Assembly (NCBI GenBank): GCA_003168335.1
Contig: PMSM01000012.1
Span: forward strand, 1 to 64,000
DNA from: Blastocatellia bacterium
GTDB taxonomy: Bacteria; Acidobacteriota; Blastocatellia; Pyrinomonadales; Pyrinomonadaceae
DNA: 64,000 nt
Reading direction: 5' to 3'
Made by a program: the position numbers and the translations under genes. The notes under the pieces are model-generated. The model was not told the DNA's origin. It saw only the letters and a list, made by a program, of their open reading frames with translations, and ran no database searches. This document shows positions 7,642 through 15,527 of the stretch, one piece after another; position 1 is the stretch's first letter, and each line of letters begins with the position of its first letter.

Positions 7642-8703
7642 ATGACTACTGACCAAAGGCCTTTGCTCGGCGACTCGCTCAAGAACCCGTCCCGCTTTTT
7701 GGCCCTGGCGTTTGTGCTGGCGTTGCTGTTTCCACTGCTCGGCTGTCCCAGCAGTGGCAACAAACCTGCCGACATTTCATCAACACCGCTTGCGTCTGCG
7801 GCGAAGTCGGCCTTTGATGGTGATCGGGCGTTCGAACACGTGCGCAAGCAGGTTGAGTTCGGCCCGAGACCACCTGGCTCACCGGAGCTGGAGAAAACGC
7901 GCGGCTACATTATCGATCAATTGAAATCGTACGGGTTGGCAGTCACGACCGACGAGTTTCAAGCGACCACGCCGGTCGGCGAGCGAAAGATGGTCAACGT
8001 CACGGCCGAGCTGCCCGGCGAATCCAGCGACGTGATTATCATCTCCAGCCATTACGACACGAAACTGATCAAAGACTTCAAGTTTGTGGGCGCGAATGAC
8101 GCCGGCGCTTCGACCGGCGCGCTAATCGAGCTGGCCCGCGTGATGGCTGCGAACAAAACGAAGCCGCGCCTGACGTACTGGTTCATCTTCTTCGATGGCG
8201 AAGAGGCCTTTTGCTTCGATTGGGAGCAGTGCCACAACCCGAATCCGGCCGATCCGAAAACGCCGCTGCCGGATAACACTTATGGCAGCCGTCGATACGT
8301 CGCGCAGCTTACTGAGAAGAACGAGTTGAAACGCGTGCGCGCGATGATTCTGTTCGACATGATGGGTTACAAGAACCTGCGGCTTGGTCGTGACGAAATG
8401 AGTACGACCTGGCTGCTTGATACTGTCTGGCAGACCGCGAAACAGCTTGGCTATGGCGCGCAGTTTGTGGATGCTCGCGAGGGTGTCGGCGACGATGATC
8501 ATGCACCATTCCTGCGCGCGGGCGTCGACGCGCTGGATATCATTCAGTTGAGTACGTACAGATCAGACGGAACCGATTACTGGCACACGAAAGAAGACAC
8601 GCTGGATAAGATCTCGGCTAAGAGTTTAAAAATCGTCGGGGATGCTGTGTTGATAAGTTTGCCGAAGATTGAAGAGCGGTTGGTGAGTAAGAGTACCAAA
8701 TAA
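7642..8703 (+). CDS. M28-family zinc peptidase lipoprotein (QPCT-like)
   Basis: About 353 residues with an N-terminal hydrophobic segment ending in a lipobox (LLFPLLGC), so probably lipid-anchored outside the inner membrane. Zinc and catalytic residues of M28 are present: SSHYDTK (His), GANDAGAS (Asp), FFDGEEAF (Glu pair), LFDMMG (Asp) and YWHTKEDT (His). The FDGEEAF and WHTKEDTLDK blocks resemble bacterial glutaminyl-peptide cyclotransferases, so either aminopeptidase or cyclotransferase activity is possible. An alternative TTG at 7621 overlaps the ferredoxin stop; ATG 7642 is chosen by codon preference. Probably the third gene of the fur operon. Confidence 0.88.
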   Translation: MTTDQRPLLGDSLKNPSRFLALAFVLALLFPLLGCPSSGNKPADISSTPLASAAKSAFDGDRAFEHVRKQVEFGPRPPGSPELEKTRGYIIDQLKSYGLAVTTDEFQATTPVGERKMVNVTAELPGESSDVIIISSHYDTKLIKDFKFVGANDAGASTGALIELARVMAANKTKPRLTYWFIFFDGEEAFCFDWEQCHNPNPADPKTPLPDNTYGSRRYVAQLTEKNELKRVRAMILFDMMGYKNLRLGRDEMSTTWLLDTVWQTAKQLGYGAQFVDAREGVGDDDHAPFLRAGVDALDIIQLSTYRSDGTDYWHTKEDTLDKISAKSLKIVGDAVLISLPKIEERLVSKSTK

Positions 8704-8710
8704 GAGTGTA

Positions 8711-8869
8711 GCGGCTTTGCCGCCTGATGTGCGGAAAGCCTCCGGCTTTCCGTTACGAGGTCTCTTTCATCAACTGCTTTGGCGAGGCTCAGCCTCGCCA
8801 AAGCGACTGTGGTAATGCAACTCGCACCGGAAAGGCAGAGCCTTTCCGCACATCGGGCGGCAAAGCCGC
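8711..8869. repeat. large nested palindrome between convergent genes
   Basis: Bases 8711-8752 pair with 8828-8869 (about 42-base arms with few mismatches) and a further hairpin, CTTTGGCGAGG...CCTCGCCAAAG, fills 8777-8803. The arms themselves contain GCGGCTTTGCCGC and GGAAAG...CTTTCC hairpins. It lies between the 3' ends of the convergent peptidase and dehydrogenase genes, where it could terminate both transcripts. Confidence 0.85.
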
Positions 8870-8877
8870 ATTAGCAA

Positions 8878-10017
8878 TCAGGCCATCGCTCGCAGCTTCT
8901 CTTCGACTGCGGCGCCTACTTCGCTGCAGCGGGCCGCCTGTTCCTCGCCAATCAAATCGTAGGTCAATGTTTTGCCCTCGCTCAGGAGTGCCGCCACCGC
9001 AGCTTCGACTTGCTGCGCGGCCCGGTGCAAACGCGAATCTTCATGTCGCGTGCCCAGCCAGTCCAGCATCATCTGCACCGCGAGAATTGCCGCCATGGGA
9101 TTCGCCTTGTCCTTGCCGGCATGTTTGGGCGCGCTGCCATGAATCGGTTCAAACATCGCGTGTTCATCGCCGATATTGCCGCCGGCCGCCAGTCCTAATC
9201 CACCTGCCGTCGTCGCTCCATTGTCGCTGATGATGTCCCCCACGAGATTCGGACCAACGACCACGTCGTACCATTCGGGGTTCCGAATCTGCCACTGACA
9301 GAAGGCGTCTACATAAGCATAGTCGAGCTTAATATCCGGGAACTCGCGCCCACCGACTTCGCGGAACACATCGCGAAAGAAGCGATGTGCGCCAATGATA
9401 TTTGACTTGTCCACGCACGTTACCTTGTGCTGCTTGCCGCGGCGTCGCGCCAGATTGAAGGCGTAACGCACGACGCGTTCAGTCGCTGTGCGCGTAATTC
9501 TTATCGGCGTGACCTGGCCGTCGGGAATTGAATTGGTCTCGCCCGTGTAAGCGTCCTCGGTATTCTCGCGGATCACCACATAGTCGACTTTGTCCGCGTC
9601 CCAAACCTGTTTCAATACGCCATGAATCTTGTGCTTGACGCCCGGGTACAGTTTCACCGGACGGACATTGGCGTAAAGACCGAGCTTCTGTCGATTGAGA
9701 ATCACCTGAGCGAACCCGGCCAACTGCGGCTCGGGATAGGGCTTGCCTGGCTTGGTGAAAACCGTCTTGCCGTCAACCTCATGACCAACTGCCCCCAGCA
9801 AGATAGCGTCGGCCTTCTCGCACTTTTCAAAAGAACCCTCGGGCCATTCGGTCTCGTGCTCGGCGTAGTAATGGCCCCCACACGGAATCTCTTCGACCTG
9901 GAAATCGATTCGAAACAACTGGCCTGCGGTGCTCAAAACGTCCAGAGCACACGACAAGACCTCGGGCCCGATTCCATCACCCGGCAGCGCTACGATGTAA
10001 TAGGATTGCTTTGGCAT
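8878..10017 (-). CDS. isocitrate/isopropylmalate dehydrogenase family protein
   Basis: 379 residues from the ATG at 10017, which has GGGAGC eight bases upstream (an in-frame ATG at 10029 is less well placed). The beta-decarboxylating dehydrogenase pattern is clear: VALPGDGIGPEV at the start, VIRENTEDAYTGE in the active-site region, DKSNIIGAHRFFRDVF, the metal-binding NLVGDIISDNGATTAGGLG and a nucleotide site, FEPIHGSAPKHAGK. RENTED rather than RELTGG argues for an isocitrate-type or tartrate/homoisocitrate-type enzyme rather than LeuB. Citrate synthase lies 35 kb away in this window, so NAD-type isocitrate oxidation is plausible, but substrate is not settled. Confidence 0.88.
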   Translation of the reverse strand: MPKQSYYIVALPGDGIGPEVLSCALDVLSTAGQLFRIDFQVEEIPCGGHYYAEHETEWPEGSFEKCEKADAILLGAVGHEVDGKTVFTKPGKPYPEPQLAGFAQVILNRQKLGLYANVRPVKLYPGVKHKIHGVLKQVWDADKVDYVVIRENTEDAYTGETNSIPDGQVTPIRITRTATERVVRYAFNLARRRGKQHKVTCVDKSNIIGAHRFFRDVFREVGGREFPDIKLDYAYVDAFCQWQIRNPEWYDVVVGPNLVGDIISDNGATTAGGLGLAAGGNIGDEHAMFEPIHGSAPKHAGKDKANPMAAILAVQMMLDWLGTRHEDSRLHRAAQQVEAAVAALLSEGKTLTYDLIGEEQAARCSEVGAAVEEKLRAMA

Positions 10018-10106
10018 GATTGCTCCCATTTGACGAAGGTTGACTATAAGCGACTTGGCGAAGAATCGACAACGTCATAATATGCTGTCTGCTTCAGAAC
10101 AGAACT

Positions 10107-10177
10107 CTTCGTGACTCTTCGTGTGTTTTGGTGGATCGTATTCCGCGCCCGACAACGATCCACGAAGTCACACGAAA
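10107..10177. repeat. GATCCACGAA palindrome family, copy 1
   Basis: CTTCGTGTG...GTGGATCGT pairs with ACGATCCACGAAGTCACACGAA (10155-10176). Related copies lie at 14791-14861 and 41751-41820. It fills most of the gap upstream of cinA. Confidence 0.78.
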
Positions 10178-10185
10178 CCGGACAA

Positions 10186-11424
10186 ATGATGCTCTCCGCT
10201 GAAATCATCGCCATCGGCTCGGAACTTCTCGCCGCCGATCGCACCGACACCAACAGCCTCTGGCTGACTGAACAGCTTAATCGCATGGGCATTGACGTGA
10301 AGCTCAAGACCGTGGTGGGCGACGATGATGCGCGCCTTGAAGAGGTAGTCAAAGATGCAGTGAAGCGATCACGAGTGGTCATCACCACGGGCGGCCTCGG
10401 GCCAACTGAAGATGACATCACGCGCAAAGTTGTAGCCCGCGCACTGAAGCGCCGGCTGTCGCTTAACGAGTCGGTGCTCGCGGAAATCCGCGAGCGGTTC
10501 AAGAGCTTTGGCATGAACATGCCGGAGCGAAACTCGCGTCAGGCGATGGTGATCGACGGCTCAGAGGTGCTGCCGAATCCCAACGGGAGTGCACCCGGCC
10601 TCTATCTCGAGCACGAAGGCTGCGCGGTTGCTTTGTTCCCGGGCCCGCCGCGTGAGATGAAGCCGATGTTTGAAAATCACGTGCAGTCGCGTCTGGAAAA
10701 GCTGGCCGGCGACATCCGCTTTGCGCGGCGAGTCTTGCGCGTGGCCGGCATGGGCGAATCAGCCGTCGATGAAAAGATCGCACCTATTTATACGAAGTAC
10801 GAAAATCCGCAGACGACGATTCTTTTCAACAGCAGCGAAATCGAAGTTCACCTCCGCGCCCACGGACGGACCGAAGCAGACGCTGAAGCTTTGCTTGACG
10901 ACTTGTCTCTGAAGATAGAGAAGGAATTAGGCAATGCCGTCTTTTCATTTCGCGGCGAGAAGATGGAAGAGGTCGTCGGGCGCCGGCTGGCGATCACCGG
11001 TTTTACGCTCTCGGTGGCCGAGAGCTGCACCGGCGGTTTGATTGCGGAGCGACTGACGAACGTTCCCGGCTCGTCAAAATATTTCGTTGAAGGGCTGGTC
11101 ACTTACTCAAACGAATCAAAGACGCGCCTGCTCGGCGTCGACAAGAAACTGATTCGCGAATTCGGCGCAGTCAGCCAGCAGGTCGCGCGAGACATGGCGC
11201 GCGGCGTCCGCCATCGCGCCAAGACTGATTTCGGATTGGCAGTCACGGGAATCGCCGGCCCGGATGGCGGCACTGAAGAAAAGCCGGTCGGTTTGGTCTT
11301 CATCGCGCTTGCCGACGGCGCGCACACTGAGCATAAGCGTTTCGTCCTGCCCGGCGATCGTGAATTGATTCGCTGGCGCGCATCGCAGGCGGCGTTGGAT
11401 ATGTTGCGGAGGCGGTTGATCTAA
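10186..11424 (+). CDS. cinA: CinA-type nicotinamide-nucleotide amidase
   Basis: 412 residues, the usual length. The N-terminal COG1058 (MoCF-like) domain starts AEIIAIGSELLAADRTDTNS and contains TTGGLGPTEDDITR and ALFPGPPREMKPMF. The C-terminal CinA domain (about 255-412) has the signature VAESCTGGLIAERLTNVPGSS and TGIAGPDGGTEEKPVGLVF. The C-terminal domain deamidates NMN in NAD recycling; the N-terminal domain hydrolyses ADP-ribose in characterised homologs. Two adjacent ATG codons (10186, 10189) could start it. It is followed by a foreign-looking minus-strand island. Confidence 0.96.
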   Translation: MMLSAEIIAIGSELLAADRTDTNSLWLTEQLNRMGIDVKLKTVVGDDDARLEEVVKDAVKRSRVVITTGGLGPTEDDITRKVVARALKRRLSLNESVLAEIRERFKSFGMNMPERNSRQAMVIDGSEVLPNPNGSAPGLYLEHEGCAVALFPGPPREMKPMFENHVQSRLEKLAGDIRFARRVLRVAGMGESAVDEKIAPIYTKYENPQTTILFNSSEIEVHLRAHGRTEADAEALLDDLSLKIEKELGNAVFSFRGEKMEEVVGRRLAITGFTLSVAESCTGGLIAERLTNVPGSSKYFVEGLVTYSNESKTRLLGVDKKLIREFGAVSQQVARDMARGVRHRAKTDFGLAVTGIAGPDGGTEEKPVGLVFIALADGAHTEHKRFVLPGDRELIRWRASQAALDMLRRRLI

Positions 11425-11472
11425 GCGGGTTTGATACGGGTTCGCCTTCGAAGGAGTGATTGCCGTGAGTTG

Positions 11473-12540
11473 TTATGCCCGTCCTCGAAGAGTAACTGCT
11501 TTTAGTTTCATGCCCGGCTTGACCCCCATCGAAGATAGTGGGCGATCATCGAAGTCCTTATTCGTATTTTGTGTGGCCCACGTTCGTCCCGCGTCCTTAA
11601 GAACTCTGCCTGATTCTGCATTAACTAACGCCCACTTCACGCCATAAGCATACGCTTCAATTTCAGGCCACATCGATCGAAAGACATAATCAAGTAGACT
11701 CGACACTGACGGGAATGAATCGTAGGGAAGCTGCAAGATCTCACCTTTTTTACCAATCAATGGGCGCGTATCTATTGTGAGAAAACCTTCTTCCCTAATT
11801 GCTTCCATGGTTTTATCGGCAACGTTAGCCAGCAGCTTTGAAATTTCTTTCTTGCTGCCACGTCTCTTACCAGCTGTTGTCACCTCAGTTATCGTGTCAC
11901 TAGATGCAAGCGAGGCGCGAACGGATCTTTCAATTCGCGTATATGTGAGATGTTGACCGATCTGATTTAGTAGCGAACCCAGCTGGAATGCATAGCTTGG
12001 CAGCACGTCTGTTATTCGTAATACAAGGGCCTGCGGATTCTTATTCTTGTGCCAGTCATCACAGATATCCTGAGCGCGTTGCCAAAGGTAGTCAGAAACC
12101 GGATTATCTGATTTGGGCTCTTCGGAGTCCAACTGGGCTAGTCGCTTTTGAATTACTTTTGCAAGTCTGTCTCTTCCTTGCTTGGTCTTAATTGAATAGC
12201 TCAAAGCGATGAAAGAGCTAAGGTCGCTGGGAATAAAGCTTCCTTTCTCAGCCAACATAATTGTCCGTTTTCGGAGAGCATTGCGAACTCCCAATTCATA
12301 CATAACATTCGGACGCAGTTCCGTCAGCACAGCAATGACCACTTCCGCGTTAGCAAGGTGAGTCACAATGTCCTGCATGAAATTGCCGTGAGGATCAAGT
12401 GAGCGAAGACAGGTATAGCCGAGGTTGGTGTCTTCAACGGCAGGCTTTAGATTATTCTCGAATAACTCATCCCACCTATTGTCCGCGGGATCGTCGTCAT
12501 CCGAGAACGGCATGATCACAAAACATTCTTTCTTTCTCAT
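11473..12540 (-). CDS. TIR/deoxyribosyltransferase-like N-terminal domain protein, possible defence effector
   Basis: 355 residues from the ATG at 12540. Residues 1-110 carry KECFVIMPFSDD, DIVTHLANAEVVIAVLT and RPNVMYELGVRNALRKRTI. This is the pattern of a Rossmann-like superfamily that includes nucleoside 2-deoxyribosyltransferases and TIR-like NAD-cleaving domains; Glu82 in MYELG aligns with the catalytic glutamate. Residues about 220-355 form a second domain I do not recognise (FPSVSSLLDYVFRSMW, YGVKWALVNAESGRVL, DRPLSSMGVKPGM). The DNA is visibly more AT-rich than neighbouring genes, and it lies between housekeeping genes with only a DUF2442 gene alongside. A nucleotide-degrading antiphage effector is a reasonable guess, not a demonstrated role. 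The upstream 12541-12711 extension lacks family sequence. Confidence 0.72.
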   Translation of the reverse strand: MRKKECFVIMPFSDDDDPADNRWDELFENNLKPAVEDTNLGYTCLRSLDPHGNFMQDIVTHLANAEVVIAVLTELRPNVMYELGVRNALRKRTIMLAEKGSFIPSDLSSFIALSYSIKTKQGRDRLAKVIQKRLAQLDSEEPKSDNPVSDYLWQRAQDICDDWHKNKNPQALVLRITDVLPSYAFQLGSLLNQIGQHLTYTRIERSVRASLASSDTITEVTTAGKRRGSKKEISKLLANVADKTMEAIREEGFLTIDTRPLIGKKGEILQLPYDSFPSVSSLLDYVFRSMWPEIEAYAYGVKWALVNAESGRVLKDAGRTWATQNTNKDFDDRPLSSMGVKPGMKLKAVTLRGRA

Positions 12541-12664
12541 TTTGCTACCCGCTGCATGCAAGACCTGATAAGTAGTGAGCCGTAACCACGGTGTGATAGC
12601 TCGGCGCGATACGCCTTTCCAGCTTGTTATCAAGACTGAGTACGGCGCTAGTAGCGCCATCCCC

Positions 12665-12907
12665 TTATCTCGCGACGAAGAGAAATCGATTTGGATGCAC
12701 AATCGATTCAACGGCTAAGTCCACATCAAGATCAGGCCAATACAGATGATGTTTGTTCAGAAGCTCGACACTCTGAACTGCTGATACCGACGCAGTCTTG
12801 AACCAAGGGAAGTTTTCGAAGGAAAGAAAGTGTTCCTTCCCTTTAAGAAGGAGCCAAATTCCGTTGTTCGCGATCTGCGTGACTTCAACTTCTGAATTGC
12901 TCGTCAT
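12665..12907 (-). CDS. DUF2442 domain protein
   Basis: 80 residues, the normal size for DUF2442: SEVEVTQIANNGIWLLLKGK, then HFLSFENFPWFK and a closing YWPDLDVDLAVESIVHP. The ATG at 12907 is preferred for length; a TTG at 12946 would add 13 residues. DUF2442 proteins often accompany DUF4160 genes in what look like toxin-antitoxin-style pairs; no DUF4160 is present here. It lies 5' of the TIR-like gene on the same strand with a 124-base gap, so the two may be one transcription unit. Function unknown. Confidence 0.8.
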   Translation of the reverse strand: MTSNSEVEVTQIANNGIWLLLKGKEHFLSFENFPWFKTASVSAVQSVELLNKHHLYWPDLDVDLAVESIVHPNRFLFVAR

Positions 12908-12947
12908 CTCGTAGCTGATTGTATTCTCGCGAAATGAAAGACTCAAC

Positions 12948-13215
12948 CAGCCTGCGAAGCAGGCGAGAGCGTAGAGTCTAGCACCCCCAGCCGAGATGCT
13001 CAGCCGGGGACTCCGCCCCAGGGTGACGCTCGCTTATCCGGGGCTAAATTCTGCCGCCCGCTCTGCGGGCTCGCTGAGAAGTGTCTCAAAGTTGGGCGTA
13101 AGCGACGGGTTGGGACCGAACCGTTTGCGGTAAGCGGGTCATGCGACGCCACCCGCTCGCTACCGCGAGCAGTTCTGTAACCACGGCCTCCCTCACGGTC
13201 GGGCTGCTGACGGGT
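12948..13215. repeat. REP-rich gap upstream of the DUF2442 gene
   Basis: About 270 bases of short palindromes: GCCTGCGAAGCAGGC near 12953, GCCCGCTCTGCGGGC near 13053, CGCTCGCTACCGCGAGCAG near 13152. It ends in CCTCCCTCACGGTCGGGCTGC (13187-13207), which recurs with two mismatches inside thiL (33482-33502). The end of this block supplies the last codons and the stop of the next gene. No gene is seen in the block itself. Confidence 0.7.
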
Positions 13216-14689
13216 CTCGCACTCGATAGAGCCAAATATCCATCCGCAGAAACCGCGAGTTGCTATGCATCACAGGTTCAAACGGCTCAACTTGATTGCC
13301 ATTCTTCAATTCAGGAAACAGCTTCGCCGGCGTTGAGTCTCCCTTGCTTACAAACACCAGATACTCGACGTTCTTGTCTTTCAGAAAAGCCAGAAAGCCT
13401 TCGCGATCCTTGGGTGTGTCGGAGGAGGTTAGAAACTTTTCTTCCGGGATGCCGGACATGACGGACACGGTGCCTTCGTCGCTAAAGATGCGAGCATTCG
13501 AATTAGTTTTGAAGTGAGCTTGAAGGTAATCGGCGACGGCGCGCTGCGCAGATGTCTGGTTAAGCGAGCCGACTGAACCGACAAGTTGAACGCTGCCGTC
13601 GAAAATGCAGATCGCGACCACGGCTATCAGTACGCGTCGTGCCCATTGCGGCTTCTGCTGTCTTACTCTCAGAAACGTCCACGCCAGGATCGGAATGCCC
13701 AGGCTGAAAAGAAGCAGACCGTAGCGCGGGAAAATCATTGGCTGCTGATGCGTCAGATAAGCCGTAGACAGCAGGCCGAGGAAGGCGAAGAAGAAAACAA
13801 CCGGTCCCAGAATCTCGCGCAGATCTTCCGGCAGGCCTCTGCTGGTAAATCCCTGAGACAGCCATCTGATAACCCACCATCCGGCGACGAACGAAGCGAT
13901 CAGCACAGCGATGTCGGTGGAGATTATCAAAATGGCGCCGTCACGAAGCACGCTCGACAGAGAGAAGTGGGCCAACGTGGGATTCATTGCCAACAGCCAA
14001 TCGTGATAATGCTGGCGAGTCTCAAAACATTGGAGCCAGTTACCCGTCGCTTTCCGTGAGATGTAGAACCAGAACAATGGCGGAATGGCGAGTATGAGCA
14101 GCGCCGTGATCGAAATGCGGCGCTCCCAAATGAACTGAATTAACGGAATCAGGGCAATAAACATCCAGCTTTCGACGCGCGTCAGACCCGCCAGCGCGGC
14201 AAAGACTGCGGCGAACACCCAACCTCTCTGCAAAACAAAATAGAGACTGGCGAGCACGAAGAACGCATGGGGTACGTCGGTCATCGCCGAGGCGGAGTAG
14301 GTGATGTGCAGAGGGTTCAATGCGGCAAGTAAGAATCCGAAAAACGCCGCAGTGTGACTCGCCGTCAGCCGCAGAGTAATGCTGTAAATAAGGAGACAGG
14401 CTCCAACTCCGAAAATCGCGGAGACAATTTTCCCGGCATAGAAGCCGTTACGCACGAAGACGTTGATGAGGGCGGAAATGAACTGATACAGCGGCAGCCA
14501 GAATCCGTAGAGGTCAGTCAACGCAAAGGTTCCCCGCGAAAGTTTCGTGCTCATCGTGCCGATGTCGCGAATGTAAACGTAGGCATCGCCAAACGCGTTG
14601 GGGAGGAAGAAAGCTCCGGCAATTCGCGGGATTGCTGAGATGGTAACGAGTATTGGCCAGAGAGTTCGAGGATTTGTTGGCGTGCGCAT
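13193..14689 (-). CDS. polytopic glycosyltransferase (GT39/PMT-like)
   Basis: 498 residues with about 11 membrane segments. The first extracytoplasmic loop holds the acidic FGDAYVYIRD, resembling the Asp motif of GT-C enzymes; NPLHITYSASAMTDVPHAFF later fits the dolichyl-phosphate-mannose transferase superfamily. A C-terminal soluble part of about 110 residues follows. GT-C enzymes move sugars from lipid-phosphate donors to periplasmic acceptors; the acceptor is unknown. The last eight residues (RDPSAARP) and the TGA fall in a REP sequence at 13190-13215, so the native C-terminus may have been replaced. Confidence 0.82.
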   Translation of the reverse strand: MRTPTNPRTLWPILVTISAIPRIAGAFFLPNAFGDAYVYIRDIGTMSTKLSRGTFALTDLYGFWLPLYQFISALINVFVRNGFYAGKIVSAIFGVGACLLIYSITLRLTASHTAAFFGFLLAALNPLHITYSASAMTDVPHAFFVLASLYFVLQRGWVFAAVFAALAGLTRVESWMFIALIPLIQFIWERRISITALLILAIPPLFWFYISRKATGNWLQCFETRQHYHDWLLAMNPTLAHFSLSSVLRDGAILIISTDIAVLIASFVAGWWVIRWLSQGFTSRGLPEDLREILGPVVFFFAFLGLLSTAYLTHQQPMIFPRYGLLLFSLGIPILAWTFLRVRQQKPQWARRVLIAVVAICIFDGSVQLVGSVGSLNQTSAQRAVADYLQAHFKTNSNARIFSDEGTVSVMSGIPEEKFLTSSDTPKDREGFLAFLKDKNVEYLVFVSKGDSTPAKLFPELKNGNQVEPFEPVMHSNSRFLRMDIWLYRVRDPSAARP

Positions 14690-14790
14690 GTTGATTCAGG
14701 CTCTGAGAATAGCAGCAAAGACGCATGCGCTCGTAGTGATCGCTCGCTTGGGTAATGTCGTATTTTGAGAGATTGCCGCTCTCCATTAAG

Positions 14791-14861
14791 AACGATCCAC
14801 GAAGATACACGAAGCGGAACTGGCTTTGTTCGTGCGGCTTGGTGTGATTTCGTGGATCGTC
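14791..14861. repeat. GATCCACGAA palindrome family, copy 2
   Basis: AACGATCCACGAAGATACACGAA (14791-14813) pairs with GTGTGATTTCGTGGATCGT (14842-14860). Same family as 10107-10177 and 41751-41820. It lies between divergent genes (glycosyltransferase and smpB). Confidence 0.8.
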
Positions 14862-14959
14862 CTTATCTGAGCGGGGAAGACCAAATTAAGGCATTGCTCT
14901 AACTTGTTCCCGGTTCACTTGCTTGTTATAGTCAGACTTCGTTTTAGTACAACTTGATA

Positions 14960-15427
14960 ATGGCATCGGCGACGCAAGAAAAGGTCCTGGCGACGAACCG
15001 CGCCGCGTTTCACAACTATCACATCTCGGCGAAGTACGAGGCCGGTGCGGCGCTGCTGGGGACTGAAGTGAAGAGTGTCCTCGACGGTCGCATCCAGTTG
15101 AAAGAGTCATACGTGGGAGTTCGTGATGGCGAGGCGTGGCTGTTCAATGCCCATATCTCGCCCTATACGTTTGGCAACCTGGCGAATCACGAACCCTTGC
15201 GCACCCGCAAACTGTTGCTCCATCGTCGCGAGATTGAGAAGCTTGATGAAGCCGCATCGACGCAGGGAATGACCCTGGTCATCACGCGGGTCTACCTGAA
15301 GAGCCGGAAAATCAAATTCGAAGTAGGCATCGCCAAGGGGAAGAAGTTGTACGATAAGCGCGAAACCGAACTGCGTCGCATCGTCGATCGCGAGACACAG
15401 GCACAGTTGAAGGAACGGAATCGATAA
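14960..15427 (+). CDS. smpB: SsrA-binding protein SmpB
   Basis: 155 residues. Family motifs: ATNRAAFHNYHISAKYEAG at the start, LLGTEVKSVLDGRIQLKESY, AWLFNAHISPY and GKKLYDKRETELRR, followed by the basic tail. SmpB binds tmRNA and delivers it to stalled ribosomes. ATG at 14960 is preferred over TTG 14954 for codon type; neither has an obvious ribosome site. The ssrA gene is not in the window. Confidence 0.97.
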   Translation: MASATQEKVLATNRAAFHNYHISAKYEAGAALLGTEVKSVLDGRIQLKESYVGVRDGEAWLFNAHISPYTFGNLANHEPLRTRKLLLHRREIEKLDEAASTQGMTLVITRVYLKSRKIKFEVGIAKGKKLYDKRETELRRIVDRETQAQLKERNR

Positions 15428-15436
15428 GTATTTAAT

Positions 15437-15468
15437 CCGACAAACGTTTCAGTTTGTCGCGATATTTT
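15437..15468 (+). terminator. possible smpB terminator
   Basis: An 8-bp stem, CGACAAAC...GTTTGTCG, lies ten bases after the smpB stop and is followed by CGATATTTT. The T-run is short, so termination is only probable. Confidence 0.45.
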
Positions 15469-15527
15469 CAAAACTGTTTGGCAGTTAGCAATGTAACTTG
15501 TCGGACAATTTCGAGGAGAAGGTAAGC

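Noticed and set aside
8722-9230. Plus-strand frame of 167 codons after the M28 peptidase
   Set aside because: It runs through a palindrome and then antisense to the dehydrogenase; no ribosome site or domain.
12948-13215. Possible CRISPR-like array of short palindromes
   Set aside because: Repeats are not evenly spaced, spacers are not unique of constant length, and no cas gene is nearby; these are REP hairpins.
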